64,000 nt of DNA from Misgurnus anguillicaudatus (GCF_027580225.2 NC_073354.2:32012001-32076000); one strand, 5' to 3'. Shown: positions 47,501 through 53,759, numbered from the stretch's first letter. The notes: generated by a model not told the origin, from the sequence alone. Translations and numbers: made by a program.

Positions 47501-50068
47501 AGGGCAACGCACGTTACGGCTACCCTTAGGGCAACGCACGTTACGGCTACGCTTAGGGCAACGCACGTTACGGCTACGCTTAGGGCAACGCACGTTACGG
47601 CTACGCTTAGGGCAACGCACGTTACGGCTACGCTTAGGGCAACGCATGGTATGGTACATTACACAACCACTTACCATAGCAAATAGACTCACCCCAGAAA
47701 ATATATTTGATTTGTTAGTAGCCTAATGGTAAATATGTTGCAGGTGTAGAAATCTACATAAAACAGATATTTACTTTGATGTCAGGGCTAGATTACAGCA
47801 TGAAACCTGTTATGCATACTAATATATTTAATTGCTTAATTGTTGGCAAATTATTAGTGATGCACCGAAATGAAAATTCTTGGCCGAAACGAAAACCGAA
47901 AAAAGGAAACCAAGGCCGAAAAACCGAAACACCAAAATAAATAATTATGCCAATTATTAGTACAATTGCATTTATGGCTATCACTGTGTACTAACTTTAC
48001 TAGGGGTGTGTGACGGATAAACAAACTCACAGTTCGGATCACATTACAGTTTTTGAGGCACAGATCAGATTATTTTTCGGATCAGCAAAAAGCAGGTGGG
48101 AAAAATCTAATAAACAAAGAAATTGCAAACATTTATAAAAAAGAACAAAGTTGTACATTAATAAGGTCTGAAATTAGCATTAGGTACAAAAATCAAATTA
48201 AATGAATCATAACACAATAAATTAAATATATTATTATTTTTTAGAGCTATTTGTCTCTTTGTCATGGGTTGTTTGATCAACATTAATGACACAGACTTAA
48301 GTAGGTTAATCTGACTGTAATCTATACATACACTTAAGACATAAAAAAATGTTTTTATTAGAAAAAGAGTACTGTGGAGATATCTTTGTTTATATGTGCC
48401 CTGTCAATAACAGCAAGATTTTATGTTTGCTTGTTTTTTTTTTAAACGCGTTTCTCTCGTATGTGCACTACCGAGGGAACTTAAACGCGTGCACATACAG
48501 AGACCGAGGGTGAATCCCAAACAGCGCAACAGTCGCTCCACATAAAAACGTTACGTTGTGGTTCATTGCTTGATTCGCCAAATGTATGTTAATGGATTAC
48601 AGTATGAGACACATTTGCGCGATTCTCTCTAAAGTTTACACATCAAGACATGCTTAATCTTTGCAGACGCTTGCAAACAGCTCGACCGTGAGTGAAACCT
48701 GCTTGAGCACGAAGGGGAGGGGTGGGAGACGACTAATCACCATGAGTTTAACCCAAGCGCTAGCACACAGATGGGAGGGGCGCGGTTGACATTTATTTTC
48801 GGTTTACATTTTCGGCTGGATTTTTTATTTCGGCCCGAAACCGATAATGCCATTTTCGGCTGAAATTTTCGGCGACCGAAATTTCGGTGCACCCCTACAA
48901 ATTATTATCATTTTTTTTAGAAATAAAAGCCAAATGCTTGATCATTTTACAGCCACATCATTTTCGTTATGCATTATTAGTTTTGGATGTTTAAAAACAC
49001 AAAAAAAATCTGATTAATCGATCAATGAAGTGCTAGATTAATCGATTACAAAAAGATTCGATAGCTGCAACCCTAGTTAGGGAACGTTTGGTATGTTGCG
49101 TTAGGGCAATGTATGTTACATCAGTGCTCAATGCAAATAATTTTTTATACTAGCCCGGCCAGGTCAGTGGTTATTACTTGCCCTGCCAAAATTTTCACTG
49201 ACCCCACCAAAAAAAAAAGATTTCAGTGTCACATTTAAAATACTAATTCAAAAGTCAAATATAATTGTATACCTATACTTTTTATTCATCATTTGTCAAT
49301 TTTAAATTTAAACTCTTAATTCTCAAATGTCACAATTTCAGAACATTGGGGCAACGTATAAAGACACATTTTTTGTATACGCTGCAAAAAATGATTTTCA
49401 AGAATAAAAATTCTTAGTATTTCTGTCTTGTTTTCAGTAAAAATATCTAAAAATTCTTAAATTAAGATGCTTTTTCTTGATGAACAAAACGACCCAAGAA
49501 AATAAGTCTTGTTTTTAGACCAAAAATATAAAATTTAAGTGATTTTGTGCATAAAACAAGCAAAAAAATCTGCCAATGGGGTAAGCTAATTTTTCTTGAA
49601 TTTAGTGTTTAAGAAAACGATTTTTTTTTTGCTTGTTGTATGCACAAAATCACTTAAATTGTATATTTTTGGTCTAAAAACTGCACTTATTTTCTTGGGT
49701 CGTTTTTCTCATCAAGAAAATGCATCTTAATATAAGAATTGTTAGATATTTGTACTGAAAACAAGACAAAAATACAAAGAAATTTTTTCCTTGAAAATAA
49801 TTTTTGCAATGCATAACCGATCCTGAATTTCTATTACCAATAGTAATTTTTTGTATTTTTCAATAATTCTGTATTTGGTTTTACATCATCTATTTTTTTT
49901 CTAGCTATGAGCTGCTCGGCAGAAGAGAACGAGAAGCCTTTGATGGAGGACGGCCTGCGGGCGAAGCTGGTGGAGGTGTGCCAGCTGAGGAAAGACATCG
50001 ATGAGCTGCGGACGGTGATCTCGGACCGTTACGCACAGGACATGGGCGACAACTGTGTGACACAATGA
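6052..50068 (+). CDS. cep85l: CEP85L (centrosomal protein 85-like), 11 coding exons, 5' end missing
   Basis: Spliced CDS: 6052-6767, 32291-32376, 34074-34191, 34782-34979, 39374-39526, 42695-42849, 43057-43174, 43263-43313, 45691-45798, 46760-46940, 49905-50068. All junctions are GT-AG and the phases chain without a break, giving 681 residues plus a split Asp codon and a TGA stop. From memory of the family, human CEP85L is about 800 residues, so roughly the first 60-120 residues lie upstream. Recognisable blocks in order: TAHVMPS and [15 protein letters not shown] in the disordered N-terminal part; [20 protein letters not shown], which starts the coiled coil; [57 protein letters not shown]; and the C-terminal [17 protein letters not shown]85/CEP85L are centrosomal coiled-coil proteins; CEP85L is linked to microtubule organisation in migrating neurons. 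The antisense pln inside its large intron identifies CEP85L rather than CEP85. The window starts inside an intron or 5' region. Confidence 0.95.
6768..8206. other. start of the large cep85l intron
   Basis: AT-rich intronic sequence with no recognised gene. The segment near 7680-7740 (ccctctagtgg) resembles the end of a dispersed fish repeat. Confidence 0.5.
8207..8843. mobile_element. DNA transposon with CAGGGTTCCCAC ends
   Basis: The left end cagggttcccacgggtcctt and right end gtgtgggaaccctg are inverse copies; a 6-base tatagt flanks both sides. Inside (about 8450-8745) lies a second dispersed repeat with gttacgtatgtaac. Related copies: from 32607 and 55567-56964. No transposase frame. Confidence 0.75.
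8773..9020. repeat. recent ~124-bp tandem duplication
   Basis: The end of the element at 8207-8843 plus its flank (from cttgaatttgagggtattgg to the AT-rich tatagt run) occurs twice in direct order with almost no differences (an acc/aca change), implying a young duplication. Confidence 0.85.
9021..9850. other. intronic sequence downstream of the sarcolipin-like ORF
   Basis: No coding signal on the + strand. On the - strand it would be 3' flank of the micropeptide ORF and holds AATAAA at 9527-9532 and 9517-9522. Confidence 0.45.
9851..10135. repeat. MITE with CATTCACACGGGGCG ends
   Basis: Left tacattcacacggggcg and right cgccccgtgtgaatgca are inverse copies, followed on both arms by the palindrome-like gcgttaacgc motif. 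About 285 bases; lies immediately 3' of the sarcolipin-like ORF. Confidence 0.85.
10174..10272 (-). CDS. candidate sarcolipin-like / PLN-family transmembrane micropeptide, 32 residues
   Basis: An intact 32-codon ORF on the - strand, 2.6 kb downstream of pln and in the same orientation. It starts [10 protein letters not shown], then one hydrophobic helix [19 protein letters not shown] and a short KLM end. Against sarcolipin (31 residues) it keeps the N-terminal Thr5, the Leu-x-Leu-Asn-Phe entry to the membrane, the Leu-Met near the centre and the Leu-Val-basic exit, but lacks the Arg-Ser-Tyr-Gln-Tyr luminal tail. Against residues 30-52 of the pln in this window, 11 of 23 positions are identical with no gap and both end in Leu-Met-stop. 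The ATG follows an acceptor-like CTGCTCAG by one base, exactly as in pln. Candidate AATAAA on the - strand: 9895-9900, 9527-9532 and 9517-9522. No transcript evidence; the short length means chance cannot be wholly excluded. Confidence 0.68.
   Translation of the reverse strand: MDLTTNRGLNLLLNFLLIVVALLLMLILVKLM
10770..10925. repeat. palindromic MITE
   Basis: The segment ttaaactttcttgactagta (from about 10811) and its inverse ctagtcaagaaagttgaaa (to about 10917) form a hairpin, with an AT-rich loop. Non-coding, between the sarcolipin-like ORF and pln. Confidence 0.75.
10946..11387. mobile_element. non-autonomous hAT element
   Basis: Inverted ends tagggatgcatcgat and atcggtgcatcacta, flanked by identical 8-base duplications tttattaa (10938-10945 and 11388-11395). 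An 8-base target duplication is the hAT signature. No transposase frame. Confidence 0.88.
11548..11787. repeat. MITE with TTAACTCTTTCC ends
   Basis: Starts ttaactctttccccacca and ends ggaaagagttaa. A related pair of ends frames 44107-45315. Confidence 0.8.
12094..12861 (-). other. pln: pln 3' untranslated region and poly(A) signals
   Basis: On the - strand, AATAAA occurs at 12122-12127 and 12094-12099. The latter is followed by a GT-rich tract typical of a cleavage element, giving a 3' UTR of about 770 bases. No earlier AATAAA occurs just after the stop. A short MITE at about 12507-12648 would lie within this UTR. The range is inferred from signals only. Confidence 0.5.
12507..12648. repeat. 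short MITE with CACTGTCACTGGGG ends
   Basis: Left cactgtcactggggcaa and right cccccagtgacag are inverse copies, as are the adjoining accctttaaaaa / ttttaaaagggt runs. It lies in the probable pln 3' UTR. Confidence 0.85.
12862..13020 (-). CDS. pln: phospholamban, complete 52-residue single coding exon
   Basis: The - strand ORF reads [20 protein letters not shown] and on to a 52-residue end, the exact length of vertebrate phospholamban. Phospholamban is a sarcoplasmic-reticulum membrane peptide that lowers the Ca2+ affinity of SERCA; phosphorylation relieves this. Visible landmarks: the PKA/CaMKII site R13-R14-A15-S16-T17; Pro21; the cytoplasmic helix; Asn34; Cys36 and Cys41; and the membrane zipper L37, I40, L44, I47, L51 that forms the pentamer. 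Position 46, Cys in mammals, is Tyr here. Position 27 is Lys. The base pair CAT/ATG lies one base after an AG (CCGCCTCAG|C), consistent with an upstream non-coding exon, as in other vertebrates; that exon was not found. The gene sits antisense in the largest cep85l intron, as in human. Confidence 0.97.
   Translation of the reverse strand: MEKVQHITRAAIRRASTMEVPQQAKQKMQDLFVNFCLILICLLLIYIIFLLM
13030..14240. other. pln 5' flank, non-coding
   Basis: A GA microsatellite lies at about 13071-13090. Just upstream of the pln ATG (on the - strand) there is a C/T-rich acceptor region with ACTAAAA as a possible branch site. No pln leader exon or promoter could be recognised. Confidence 0.4.
14250..14545 (-). 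repeat. tRNA-derived SINE, - strand
   Basis: Contains ggattcgaacccacaac followed by gcgctgctaatgcaatgctc, the complement of a tRNA-like B box and anticodon-loop region, and a core near 14250 (tgcatttagcagaagctttt) typical of cyprinid SINEs. Not a tRNA gene: the cloverleaf is incomplete. Confidence 0.65.
15040..15130. repeat. SINE core fragment
   Basis: Reads cgcttttatccaaaaaaaat then gacttacagtgcatttaagg, the conserved core of fish SINEs. Truncated. Confidence 0.55.
15285..16815. repeat. cluster of direct repeats built on a TTAATCGATTA core
   Basis: At least five diverged direct copies of a unit containing taatcg-ataatcgtc-ttaatcgattatgaaaataatcgatag and then atgccaaattcgtttg and gggacccttaa. 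Copies begin near 15290, 15455, 15720, 16037 and 16515; longer units add gcatgctcattac and tagacacagctagtcaacc. Unit lengths differ (about 165-480), so it is a complex higher-order array. The short ORFs here are repeat artefacts. Confidence 0.85.
16816..17953. other. non-repetitive intronic stretch
   Basis: No transposon ends seen. The 115-codon frame at 16835-17182 has no recognisable domain and no splice context. Could include non-coding regulatory sequence; nothing specific is shown. Confidence 0.35.
17954..18459. mobile_element. non-autonomous hAT element with CAGTGCTTCTCAA ends
   Basis: Left cagtgcttctcaaatagtgg and right attgagaagcactg are inverse ends; the flanks ctttaact/ctttagca are a decayed 8-base duplication (5 of 8). 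G-rich near both ends. No ORF. Same terminal type as 51785-52309. Confidence 0.78.
18460..19936. other. non-coding intronic sequence
   Basis: No gene or clear element ends recognised in this stretch. Confidence 0.4.
19937..20331. mobile_element. DNA element with CTTTTCCATTGCATAGTACC ends
   Basis: Left cttttccattgcatagtacc and right ggggtactatgcattggaaa are inverse copies about 390 bases apart. The middle also has gtgacatcatgtgagag. Non-coding MITE form. Confidence 0.85.
20332..21692. other. intronic sequence with a dispersed repeat
   Basis: The 21040-21560 part resembles 28060-28300 (shared ggtttc-taaagacgag, taacattgtatac and acattttacacagtaac words). No gene. Confidence 0.5.
21693..22371. 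mobile_element. hAT-type element carrying a degenerate minisatellite
   Basis: Ends tagggttgtgccgat and attgcccaacacta, flanked by 8-base duplications ttacgttt (21685-21692 and 22372-22379). Inside, 21810-22110 holds a degenerate repeat of roughly 45-50 bases with recurring ctcgcac and tgcg words. Confidence 0.85.
22372..23605. other. non-coding intronic sequence
   Basis: No exon-like or element-like structure recognised. Short frames lack motifs. Confidence 0.4.
23606..23987. repeat. dispersed repeat with GACC(A)CAAAACCAGTCATAA ends
   Basis: Left cctggaccacaaaatcagtc and right aactggttttgtggtgcagg are inverse ends. Interior words ttgtagcaatagccaacaat and tgtgttgcaaggacttca recur at 52318-52560. 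End-fragments recur at 30675, 35078, 38608 and 51751. Confidence 0.82.
25405..25791. mobile_element. TTAA-flanked MITE inside the inner hAT
   Basis: Left ttaaaggtgcagtgtgtaat and right attactcactgcacctttaa are inverse ends, both bordered by TTAA. TTAA duplication suggests a piggyBac-type target, but the ends do not otherwise prove it. Third level of nesting. Confidence 0.82.
26450..26578 (-). pseudogene. hAT transposase BED-finger remnant
   Basis: From an ATG at 26578 the - strand reads [20 protein letters not shown], then ATCNIC, a BED zinc finger with Trp, Phe and Cys-x2-Cys. The frame then stops, and the expected Ser-Asn-Leu-Arg-Lys-His block continues in another frame, so a frameshift has broken it. 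No catalytic domain follows. Confidence 0.75.
26887..29321. other. intronic sequence with dispersed repeats
   Basis: 27160-27400 is an inverse copy of 38310-38530 (shared tcacagcctgtaagtta, ttggccagcta and tctggagctac words). 28060-28300 resembles 21380-21560. No gene recognised; frames at 28972-29256 are unremarkable. Confidence 0.5.
29330..29740. mobile_element. non-autonomous hAT element inside a SINE
   Basis: Ends tagggctgtcacgattat and attattgtgacagccgta; flanks cctacaac/tccacaac match at 6 of 8. On both sides are halves of a tRNA-like SINE (gggatcaaac before, tgctgctaatccaatgctc after), so it inserted into a SINE. Confidence 0.75.
29870..32020. repeat. long dispersed repeat, inverse copy at 61500-62170
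   Basis: Blocks at 29878-29975, 31190-31310 and 31840-32010 each have an inverse counterpart at 62085-62170, 61935-62060 and 61530-61680. A frame starting [15 protein letters not shown] occurs on the - strand here (31052-31303) and on the + strand at 61853-62071. No known transposase motif; the family is not recognised. Confidence 0.75.
32291..32376 (+). CDS. cep85l: cep85l exon starting the coiled coil
   Basis: The acceptor is ctttgtgtag; the donor is CGACCG|GTGAGT. It encodes TLSGTSLPV then [16 protein letters not shown] and ends two bases into an Arg codon, completed by the next exon. It is only 86 bases, too short for simple ORF scans, and was found from the conserved KIKEGLLRQ motif. 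It follows the 25.5-kb intron that hosts pln. Confidence 0.93.
32607..33060. mobile_element. partial copy of the CAGGGTTCCCAC element
   Basis: Begins cagggttcccacaggtcctt and continues with the same interior as 8207-8500, including gggttacgtatgtaac. The right end is missing or diverged. Confidence 0.7.
33310..33372. repeat. short 20-bp tandem repeat
   Basis: The unit gtgaccttatagtgactgct is present twice plus a partial third copy (gtgaccttgag). Intronic. Confidence 0.85.
33373..34073. other. cep85l intron, non-coding
   Basis: Some CA/GT-rich patches near 33447-33475 and 33560-33580. Nothing else recognised. Confidence 0.5.
34074..34191 (+). CDS. cep85l: cep85l coiled-coil exon
   Basis: The acceptor is gaattgtag; the donor is AAG|GTATGT. 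It encodes [20 protein letters not shown] followed by [20 protein letters not shown], matching the human order RQKQQI-LHERIRDNELRAQ. Entry phase 2, exit phase 0. Confidence 0.94.
34782..34979 (+). CDS. cep85l: cep85l exon (SEFLKQ coiled-coil segment)
   Basis: The acceptor is tctcttttcag; the donor is GAGAAG|GTGAGA. It has 66 codons in phase 0 at both ends: a Ser/Pro linker ([16 protein letters not shown]), then a helix with [13 protein letters not shown] and IKKLEEK. The frame reads through into the intron for 13 codons, which is not coding. Confidence 0.94.
35557..35594. repeat. GT microsatellite
   Basis: About 19 uninterrupted GT units in a cep85l intron. Confidence 0.95.
36115..36567. mobile_element. 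non-autonomous hAT element
   Basis: Ends tagggatgggacgattatcg and taccatcccatcccta with exact 8-base duplications cctacgcg (36107-36114 and 36568-36575). Interior AT-rich; no transposase frame. Confidence 0.93.
37090..38281. mobile_element. hAT element with BED-finger remnant
   Basis: Ends taggggtggaacggtaca and gtattgttccacccct(a) with exact 8-base duplications ttttccac (37082-37089 and 38282-38289). A - strand frame from the ATG at 37950 reads [20 protein letters not shown], then [10 protein letters not shown] and SGNTSN, the N-terminal BED-finger region of ZBED/hAT transposases, with the first expected Cys changed. No catalytic domain. Confidence 0.92.
39374..39526 (+). CDS. cep85l: cep85l exon ([14 protein letters not shown])
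   Basis: The acceptor is ttttgttcag; the donor is CAGCAG|GTACGT. It has 51 codons, phase 0 to phase 0, and is the most conserved segment: [14 protein letters not shown] and [19 protein letters not shown] are near-identical to human CEP85L as I recall it. The exon begins with ATG where the human protein has Leu. Confidence 0.95.
39652..40901. mobile_element. DNA element with ATTAATCGC inverted ends
   Basis: Left tagggcttaatcgcgattaa and right gcgattaatcgcaattaata then tgacagccct are inverse related. No clean target duplication seen, so the borders are approximate. A TA/GT-rich tract is near 39707-39760. Confidence 0.7.
40902..42694. other. cep85l intron with one dispersed repeat
   Basis: 41945-42230 is a copy of the fold-back element at the window start (shared acttttaatttcc, gtaactacagaag, tgagcgtgatgctaat words). 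No exon recognised. Confidence 0.6.
42695..42849 (+). CDS. cep85l: cep85l coiled-coil exon
   Basis: The acceptor is ttgttgctcag; the donor is CAAAG|GTACTA, a weaker site. It encodes [20 protein letters not shown], then [20 protein letters not shown], and ends in phase 2. The heptad pattern and acidic/basic alternation are typical of a parallel coiled coil. Confidence 0.93.
43057..43174 (+). CDS. cep85l: cep85l exon ([13 protein letters not shown])
   Basis: The acceptor is gtgtgtag; the donor is ATG|GTACAG. It encodes [19 protein letters not shown] followed by [20 protein letters not shown]. The human counterpart reads [20 protein letters not shown], so the match is direct. It is 118 bases with the first base completing a Ser codon. 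Confidence 0.95.
43263..43313 (+). CDS. cep85l: cep85l 51-base micro-like exon
   Basis: The acceptor is ccttttag; the donor is GTGTCG|GTGAGA. It has 17 codons, [17 protein letters not shown], corresponding to the human IIDSQQDEIDRMILEIQ segment. It is separated from the previous exon by only 88 bases, the shortest intron in the gene. Confidence 0.92.
43314..44106. other. cep85l intron, non-coding
   Basis: Resembles degraded transposon DNA (a gcgttcaagtcatgtcagat word near 43400 is typical of fish repeats), but no ends were paired. Confidence 0.4.
44107..45315. repeat. MITE framed by CCCGCCA / TGGCGGGGAAAGAGTTAA and interrupted by palindromic MITEs
   Basis: The outer ends match the element at 11548-11787. 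Inside are two palindromes: 44384-44796 (ends cactgcaaaaaa / ttttttgcagtg) and about 44915-45278 (ends ttttcaagaaaaa / ttttcttgaaaa). Both have agtctagtttttagac-type inner stems. Insertion into the older MITE explains its length. Confidence 0.75.
45691..45798 (+). CDS. cep85l: cep85l exon with two possible donors
   Basis: The acceptor is cttcctcgcag. It encodes [20 protein letters not shown], then [11 protein letters not shown]. Two in-frame donors exist: TCC|GTGAGT after 45783, close to the vertebrate consensus, and CAG|GTACAG after 45798. Both leave phase 0, so use of the first drops five residues (VSPQQ). I annotate the longer form; the choice is uncertain. Confidence 0.88.
46760..46940 (+). 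CDS. cep85l: cep85l penultimate exon
   Basis: The acceptor is tttctaacag; the donor is AAAT|GTAAAT. It encodes a Cys/Leu-rich helical stretch ([20 protein letters not shown]) and then [16 protein letters not shown], near-identical to the human C-terminal domain. It exits in phase 1. The following intron carries a minisatellite, two transposons and a SINE-like fragment. Confidence 0.95.
47109..47648 (+). repeat. 26/27-bp minisatellite, about 20 copies
   Basis: The unit agggcaacgcacgttacggc-tacgtt (26 bases) is repeated head to tail about 20 times, with a 27-base variant (tacgctt) concentrated at the 3' end and at 47280-47330. The first two units have gcgcgtt in place of gcacgtt. It lies in the last cep85l intron. 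Because the 27-base units are a multiple of three, they give a false repeated protein frame. A decayed relative (gttagggcaatgtatgtta) lies near 49100. Confidence 0.97.
47855..48897. mobile_element. hAT element with GTGCACCGAAAT ends
   Basis: Ends tagtgatgcaccgaaatg and tttcggtgcacccct(a) with exact 8-base duplications caaattat (47847-47854 and 48898-48905). Sub-terminal gccgaaa words are inverted between the two arms. No transposase frame; an internal aggggtgtgtgacgg may mark another insertion. Confidence 0.92.
49379..49811. repeat. palindromic MITE just upstream of the last cep85l exon
   Basis: Ends gctgcaaaaaatgattttca and aaaataatttttgcaatgc. The arms carry gacccaagaaaataagtc and its complement, and tttaagtgattttgtgcat and its complement. 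Same family as 44384-45278. It ends about 94 bases before the last exon. Confidence 0.85.
49905..50068 (+). CDS. cep85l: cep85l last coding exon and stop
   Basis: The acceptor follows a long T tract (tttttttctag). It encodes SMSCSAEEN, then [14 protein letters not shown] and [14 protein letters not shown], then TGA at 50066-50068. The C-terminus matches human CEP85L nearly residue for residue, so the stop is genuine. Confidence 0.96.
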
Positions 50069-51644
50069 TAATGGATGAGAAGGCTGGATTTAAGGAAAGA
50101 CTCAATTCTCATGCAGCTCGTAAAGGGAAAATAATAATAATAAAGTTGGCATAATGAATATAAGTTTTAGGTCTTTGGCTGGACCAAGCTGTGAATCCAG
50201 TTTACAAGGATGTATCGTGTTATATTTATTACTGTGTTGGAGGCCACATTGTATTAAGGCCGCAAGTTCCTCACACTGTGTGCTTGTATGTAAGAGTTTA
50301 ATGGTATGATTTGTCTTCGAGGGAATGTGTTGTTTAAAGTGCCTTATGTTTTCTGACTATATCATCTCCTGTGTACCTCCAAACTTGTCATTTATACCCA
50401 AAGAAGCTGGCACATCCTCACCCCAACATGTCGCAGGTCGACATTTCCAAGCATCTTACATTTTATCTGAATGTTGTGCATCTGAAGTTTGTTTGTTGGT
50501 ACTTTAACTTATCGATGCAGATATGAGCAATTTGGGCTTCCATAAAAGTGTTTCACTTAATAATATAAGACAGCAGAGGAATTCAGGTTAATGTATTCAG
50601 GACACCATTTAACATTTTTAAGTAGATTGCAATTTAGTTTTTTTTTTCAGAAATGCTGCAGCACTGTTCACAAGTTGCATGCATCCAAAGTCAAAGATAC
50701 AAGAGGGAACGTTCTGCAAATATTTCGTTTGACCTCCTGAACGCTTATTCAAGACTCATTTCATATAGATCAGATATAATACTTATGTAAAAAACAATGC
50801 AAACTTACTCACTCAGGTATTTTAAGATTTTTGTTGAAATTTTGGATTTTAACTCTTTGAGAGCTGTGTGGTCTTAAGTGTCAATTTCAAGTTGACCCAA
50901 GCAGAATTTTTAATTCTGTAACGTTAAAGTCCATCGGTCATGTCAACTTTTGCACATGCTTTATACACACCAAGGTGACTGACAAATGTCTGATATATAC
51001 AAACATCTATATTAATTCTGCTTATGCATCATGACTATAACGTATTTAAAATATTTAGCATGGGGGGTTTTGTCATAATGTGCTCATATCTTGTGCATGT
51101 GTATAGATTGTCTTTTATGTATTTAAGACATTAGGAATAAATAGTACTGGGTACTGGGCTATGCAACAACCTCAAGTTAACCAGCATTACACATTTTTAC
51201 AGATATTATTGTAGTAAATCTGTGCCTTTATGAATCTATGCAGCAGTGATGTTTTCATTGACATTTTCCATAACTGTTAAAGTTTTATTTCATAAAGGTG
51301 CAGTTAAGCTAAGCCATATTCTCAAGCAATGCATATTTATTCTCAGGCGGCGAGATGCTAATATCCTGACAGAGAATGTGTGTGTATCTGATAGCATGTG
51401 GACGTATGTTTGTGTTGCGTACTATTACAAAATAAGTCACGTGCATGGATTGACATGACCGAGTTACTGTGGACTGAAAGCCGCCGGTTGGCTTTGCAGC
51501 GCGTGTTAAATTCAACGTCTTTTAAAGTTTTTAAGCTTTTTGTTTTCCAGCTAGATTTTACAAATGCCAAAGTTCTATTTATGTACAATTTCTTAAAAGT
51601 ATTTTTCCATTTTGTAAAATGCATTTGTACAAATGTCAAATAAA
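50069..51644 (+). other. cep85l: cep85l 3' untranslated region with several poly(A) signals
   Basis: After the stop there is no further coding signal. AATAAA hexamers lie at 50139-50144, 51136-51141 and 51639-51644. The first is only 71 bases after the stop, which would give a very short 3' UTR; the last is followed by a T-rich stretch. The sequence up to about 51.65 kb has no recognisable transposon, as expected if it is a long 3' UTR. End choice is inferred. Confidence 0.6.
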
Positions 51645-51750
51645 GTATTTTTCTACTACTGGTTTGTTTAATCTGTTTGGTAATCAAATCAAAGTGACAA
51701 GGTGGCTTTTGGGGAAAGTCTATTTTTGGTTACTTTCATTTTTTCAAATA

Positions 51751-52560
51751 TGTGACCCTGGAGCACAAAACCGTGTCACTAGGGCAGTGTTTCTCAAACT
51801 TTTTCTGCCATTCCCCACTTTGGAGGTGGGGAAGGATTCCGGACCCCACCTGTCTCCAATTACCCCAACAAAATTGTAATCAAGTAAGCTTTAAGTTTAA
51901 CTGTTGAAATGTATTTAATTACAACACATTTTAAAACATAACATTATTAAACTCTTTTCTTTTAAACGCCATACCAGCTTCTAAGGCTATATTCAATAAA
52001 CACTTTAGATAAAGAAAATAAACGTGCAAGTGTATTATCACTTTGCAGGAATGAGACTTTGCTCAAAAGTAAATAATAATAATAATGCAACTGTGTTTGC
52101 ATTTTGACAAAAGTCATCATACTTTCTTTTCGGCTGGCTTTTTGGCTGATTAGGTCCACTGTCTATCTCCAGTTTTCTTTTCATTCTGTCTCACAAACTT
52201 ACCATTGTTAAATTTAACAAAAAATTACAAAATTTCCTCCCTTTGTCACGCCCCACTTATGTTTTAATTTTCCACCAGTAGGGCCCACATCACACTTTGA
52301 GAAACGCTGCACTAGGGTATATTTGTAGCAATAGCCAACAATACATTTAATGGGTCAAAAAAGATACTCCATAAAGATTTTGTAAATGTCCGAACGTAAA
52401 TATCAAAAATGTATTTAGTAATGTGTGTTGCTAAGGACTTCATTTGGAAAACTTTAAAGGCCATTTTCGCAATATTTAGATTTTTCTTGCACCCTCAGAT
52501 TCCAAATTTTAAATAGTTGTATCTCAGCCAAATACTATCATATACACTGAAAAAAAAGTA
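51751..52560. repeat. dispersed repeat interrupted by a hAT element
   Basis: tgtgaccctggagcacaaaa at 51751 and ttgtagcaatagccaacaat at about 52322 are continuous in the copy at 23606-23987; here they are separated by the element at 51785-52309. Confidence 0.85.
51785..52309. mobile_element. non-autonomous hAT element with CAGTGTTTCTCAAA ends
   Basis: Ends cagtgtttctcaaacttttt and cactttgagaaacgctg with exact 8-base duplications cactaggg (51777-51784 and 52310-52317). No transposase frame. Confidence 0.93.
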
Positions 52561-53759
52561 AAATTTACTTTATTTTTCCTTTGCAAGTTTTTGCACTCAG
52601 TAAACTTAGCAAATTCTACTTATCGTTTTTGTTCATTTAAATCCGCTTTTAAGTTAACCAAGTAAAGTAAAATTACGCTGTAAAAAAATGTTATGTTTAA
52701 TTAATATGTATAATAAATAAAATTTGATGTATATGATTGTTACCAAAACATTTTACGTAGTTTTAAAAGGTTACTCCGTTAATAGGATCTTCCAGATTTA
52801 ATCACGTAATATTTATTTTATTTATTTATTAATATATACCACATTATGTTGAGCAAGTAAGAAGAGAATTAACACACATGATTTTCATAGTGTCACCTAT
52901 TGTTGATTACACAAGCACCACTTTTCTGAATGATGTAACCACAAAACTTAAAATAGAAACTCTAAATCTCAAAGATAATTTAACATTAAACACTAAACAA
53001 GTCTTTTTTTAAAAACACATAAAATCACATTTAATTTCAAATTTTACTCTCCAAATGCAGTACCAAGCAAAGCATGCTGGGAACTACAAGTCCACTGCCT
53101 AGTTAGTTATATTTACTTAAGGAATTTAACTTAATAATTTTATGTTGAAACTACTTGTATTATTTCTTACAAAAAATTTAAGTAATAATAAATAAACACA
53201 TTGTTGAGTAAATTTTACTTCGTTTTATCATGTAAAATCCACTTTCATTTGTGTTATTTTTACATTTTACAAAATTTAATAGAATTTACTCTTTTTTTTT
53301 TTTAGTTAAATTTACTAAAGCACATTAGTCCTGCATTATGTGGATTTATGAATGCTTTGACATTTTAAGATTCAAAAAAAATGATACACAAGCAGTTTTT
53401 TTAAGTATGAAGGTGCTTTAATAGTAAGCCTACAACCTTGCAATTGATGTACTTGAGCTATTATGTAAATCATGGTCAGTGACAATAAAAACAACTCATG
53501 AGAGAGACGCGTGATCATTTGAGCTAAAACTGACAGATTTCATAACAGCAAGATAAAAGCATCTCTTCATTATTGCACTTAAATAGCACACGATTACAAA
53601 ATGATCAATAAGGCTAAAACCTCCAGAGTGGAAAAATGCAAAAAGTAAGAAAATGCAAGTAAAATCCTGTAAAAACACCTAACAAAGAGGATTAAAAACA
53701 AACTCATTGAGTCAGCTTATAAAAAGTCAATAAAAACAGATTTGGTGTGTGTAACAGTC
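52561..53759. other. convergent intergenic region / 3' UTR of the unnamed gene
   Basis: Lies between the two tail-to-tail genes. Repeat-like ends tgaaaaaaaagtaaaattta (52548) and actcttttttttttttagtt (53289) frame a probable MITE. The - strand gene's poly(A) site was not placed; TTTATT (AATAAA on -) occurs near 52815. Confidence 0.45.

Noticed and set aside
47109..47648. CRISPR array or interstitial telomere
   Set aside because: No spacers between units and the genome is eukaryotic; TTAGGG occurs once per 26 bases, not as a telomeric run.
47448..47726. Protein with a repeated Gly-Gln-Arg-Thr-Leu-Arg-Leu unit
   Set aside because: It is the minisatellite read in one frame; only the 27-base units keep it open and both strands are equally open.
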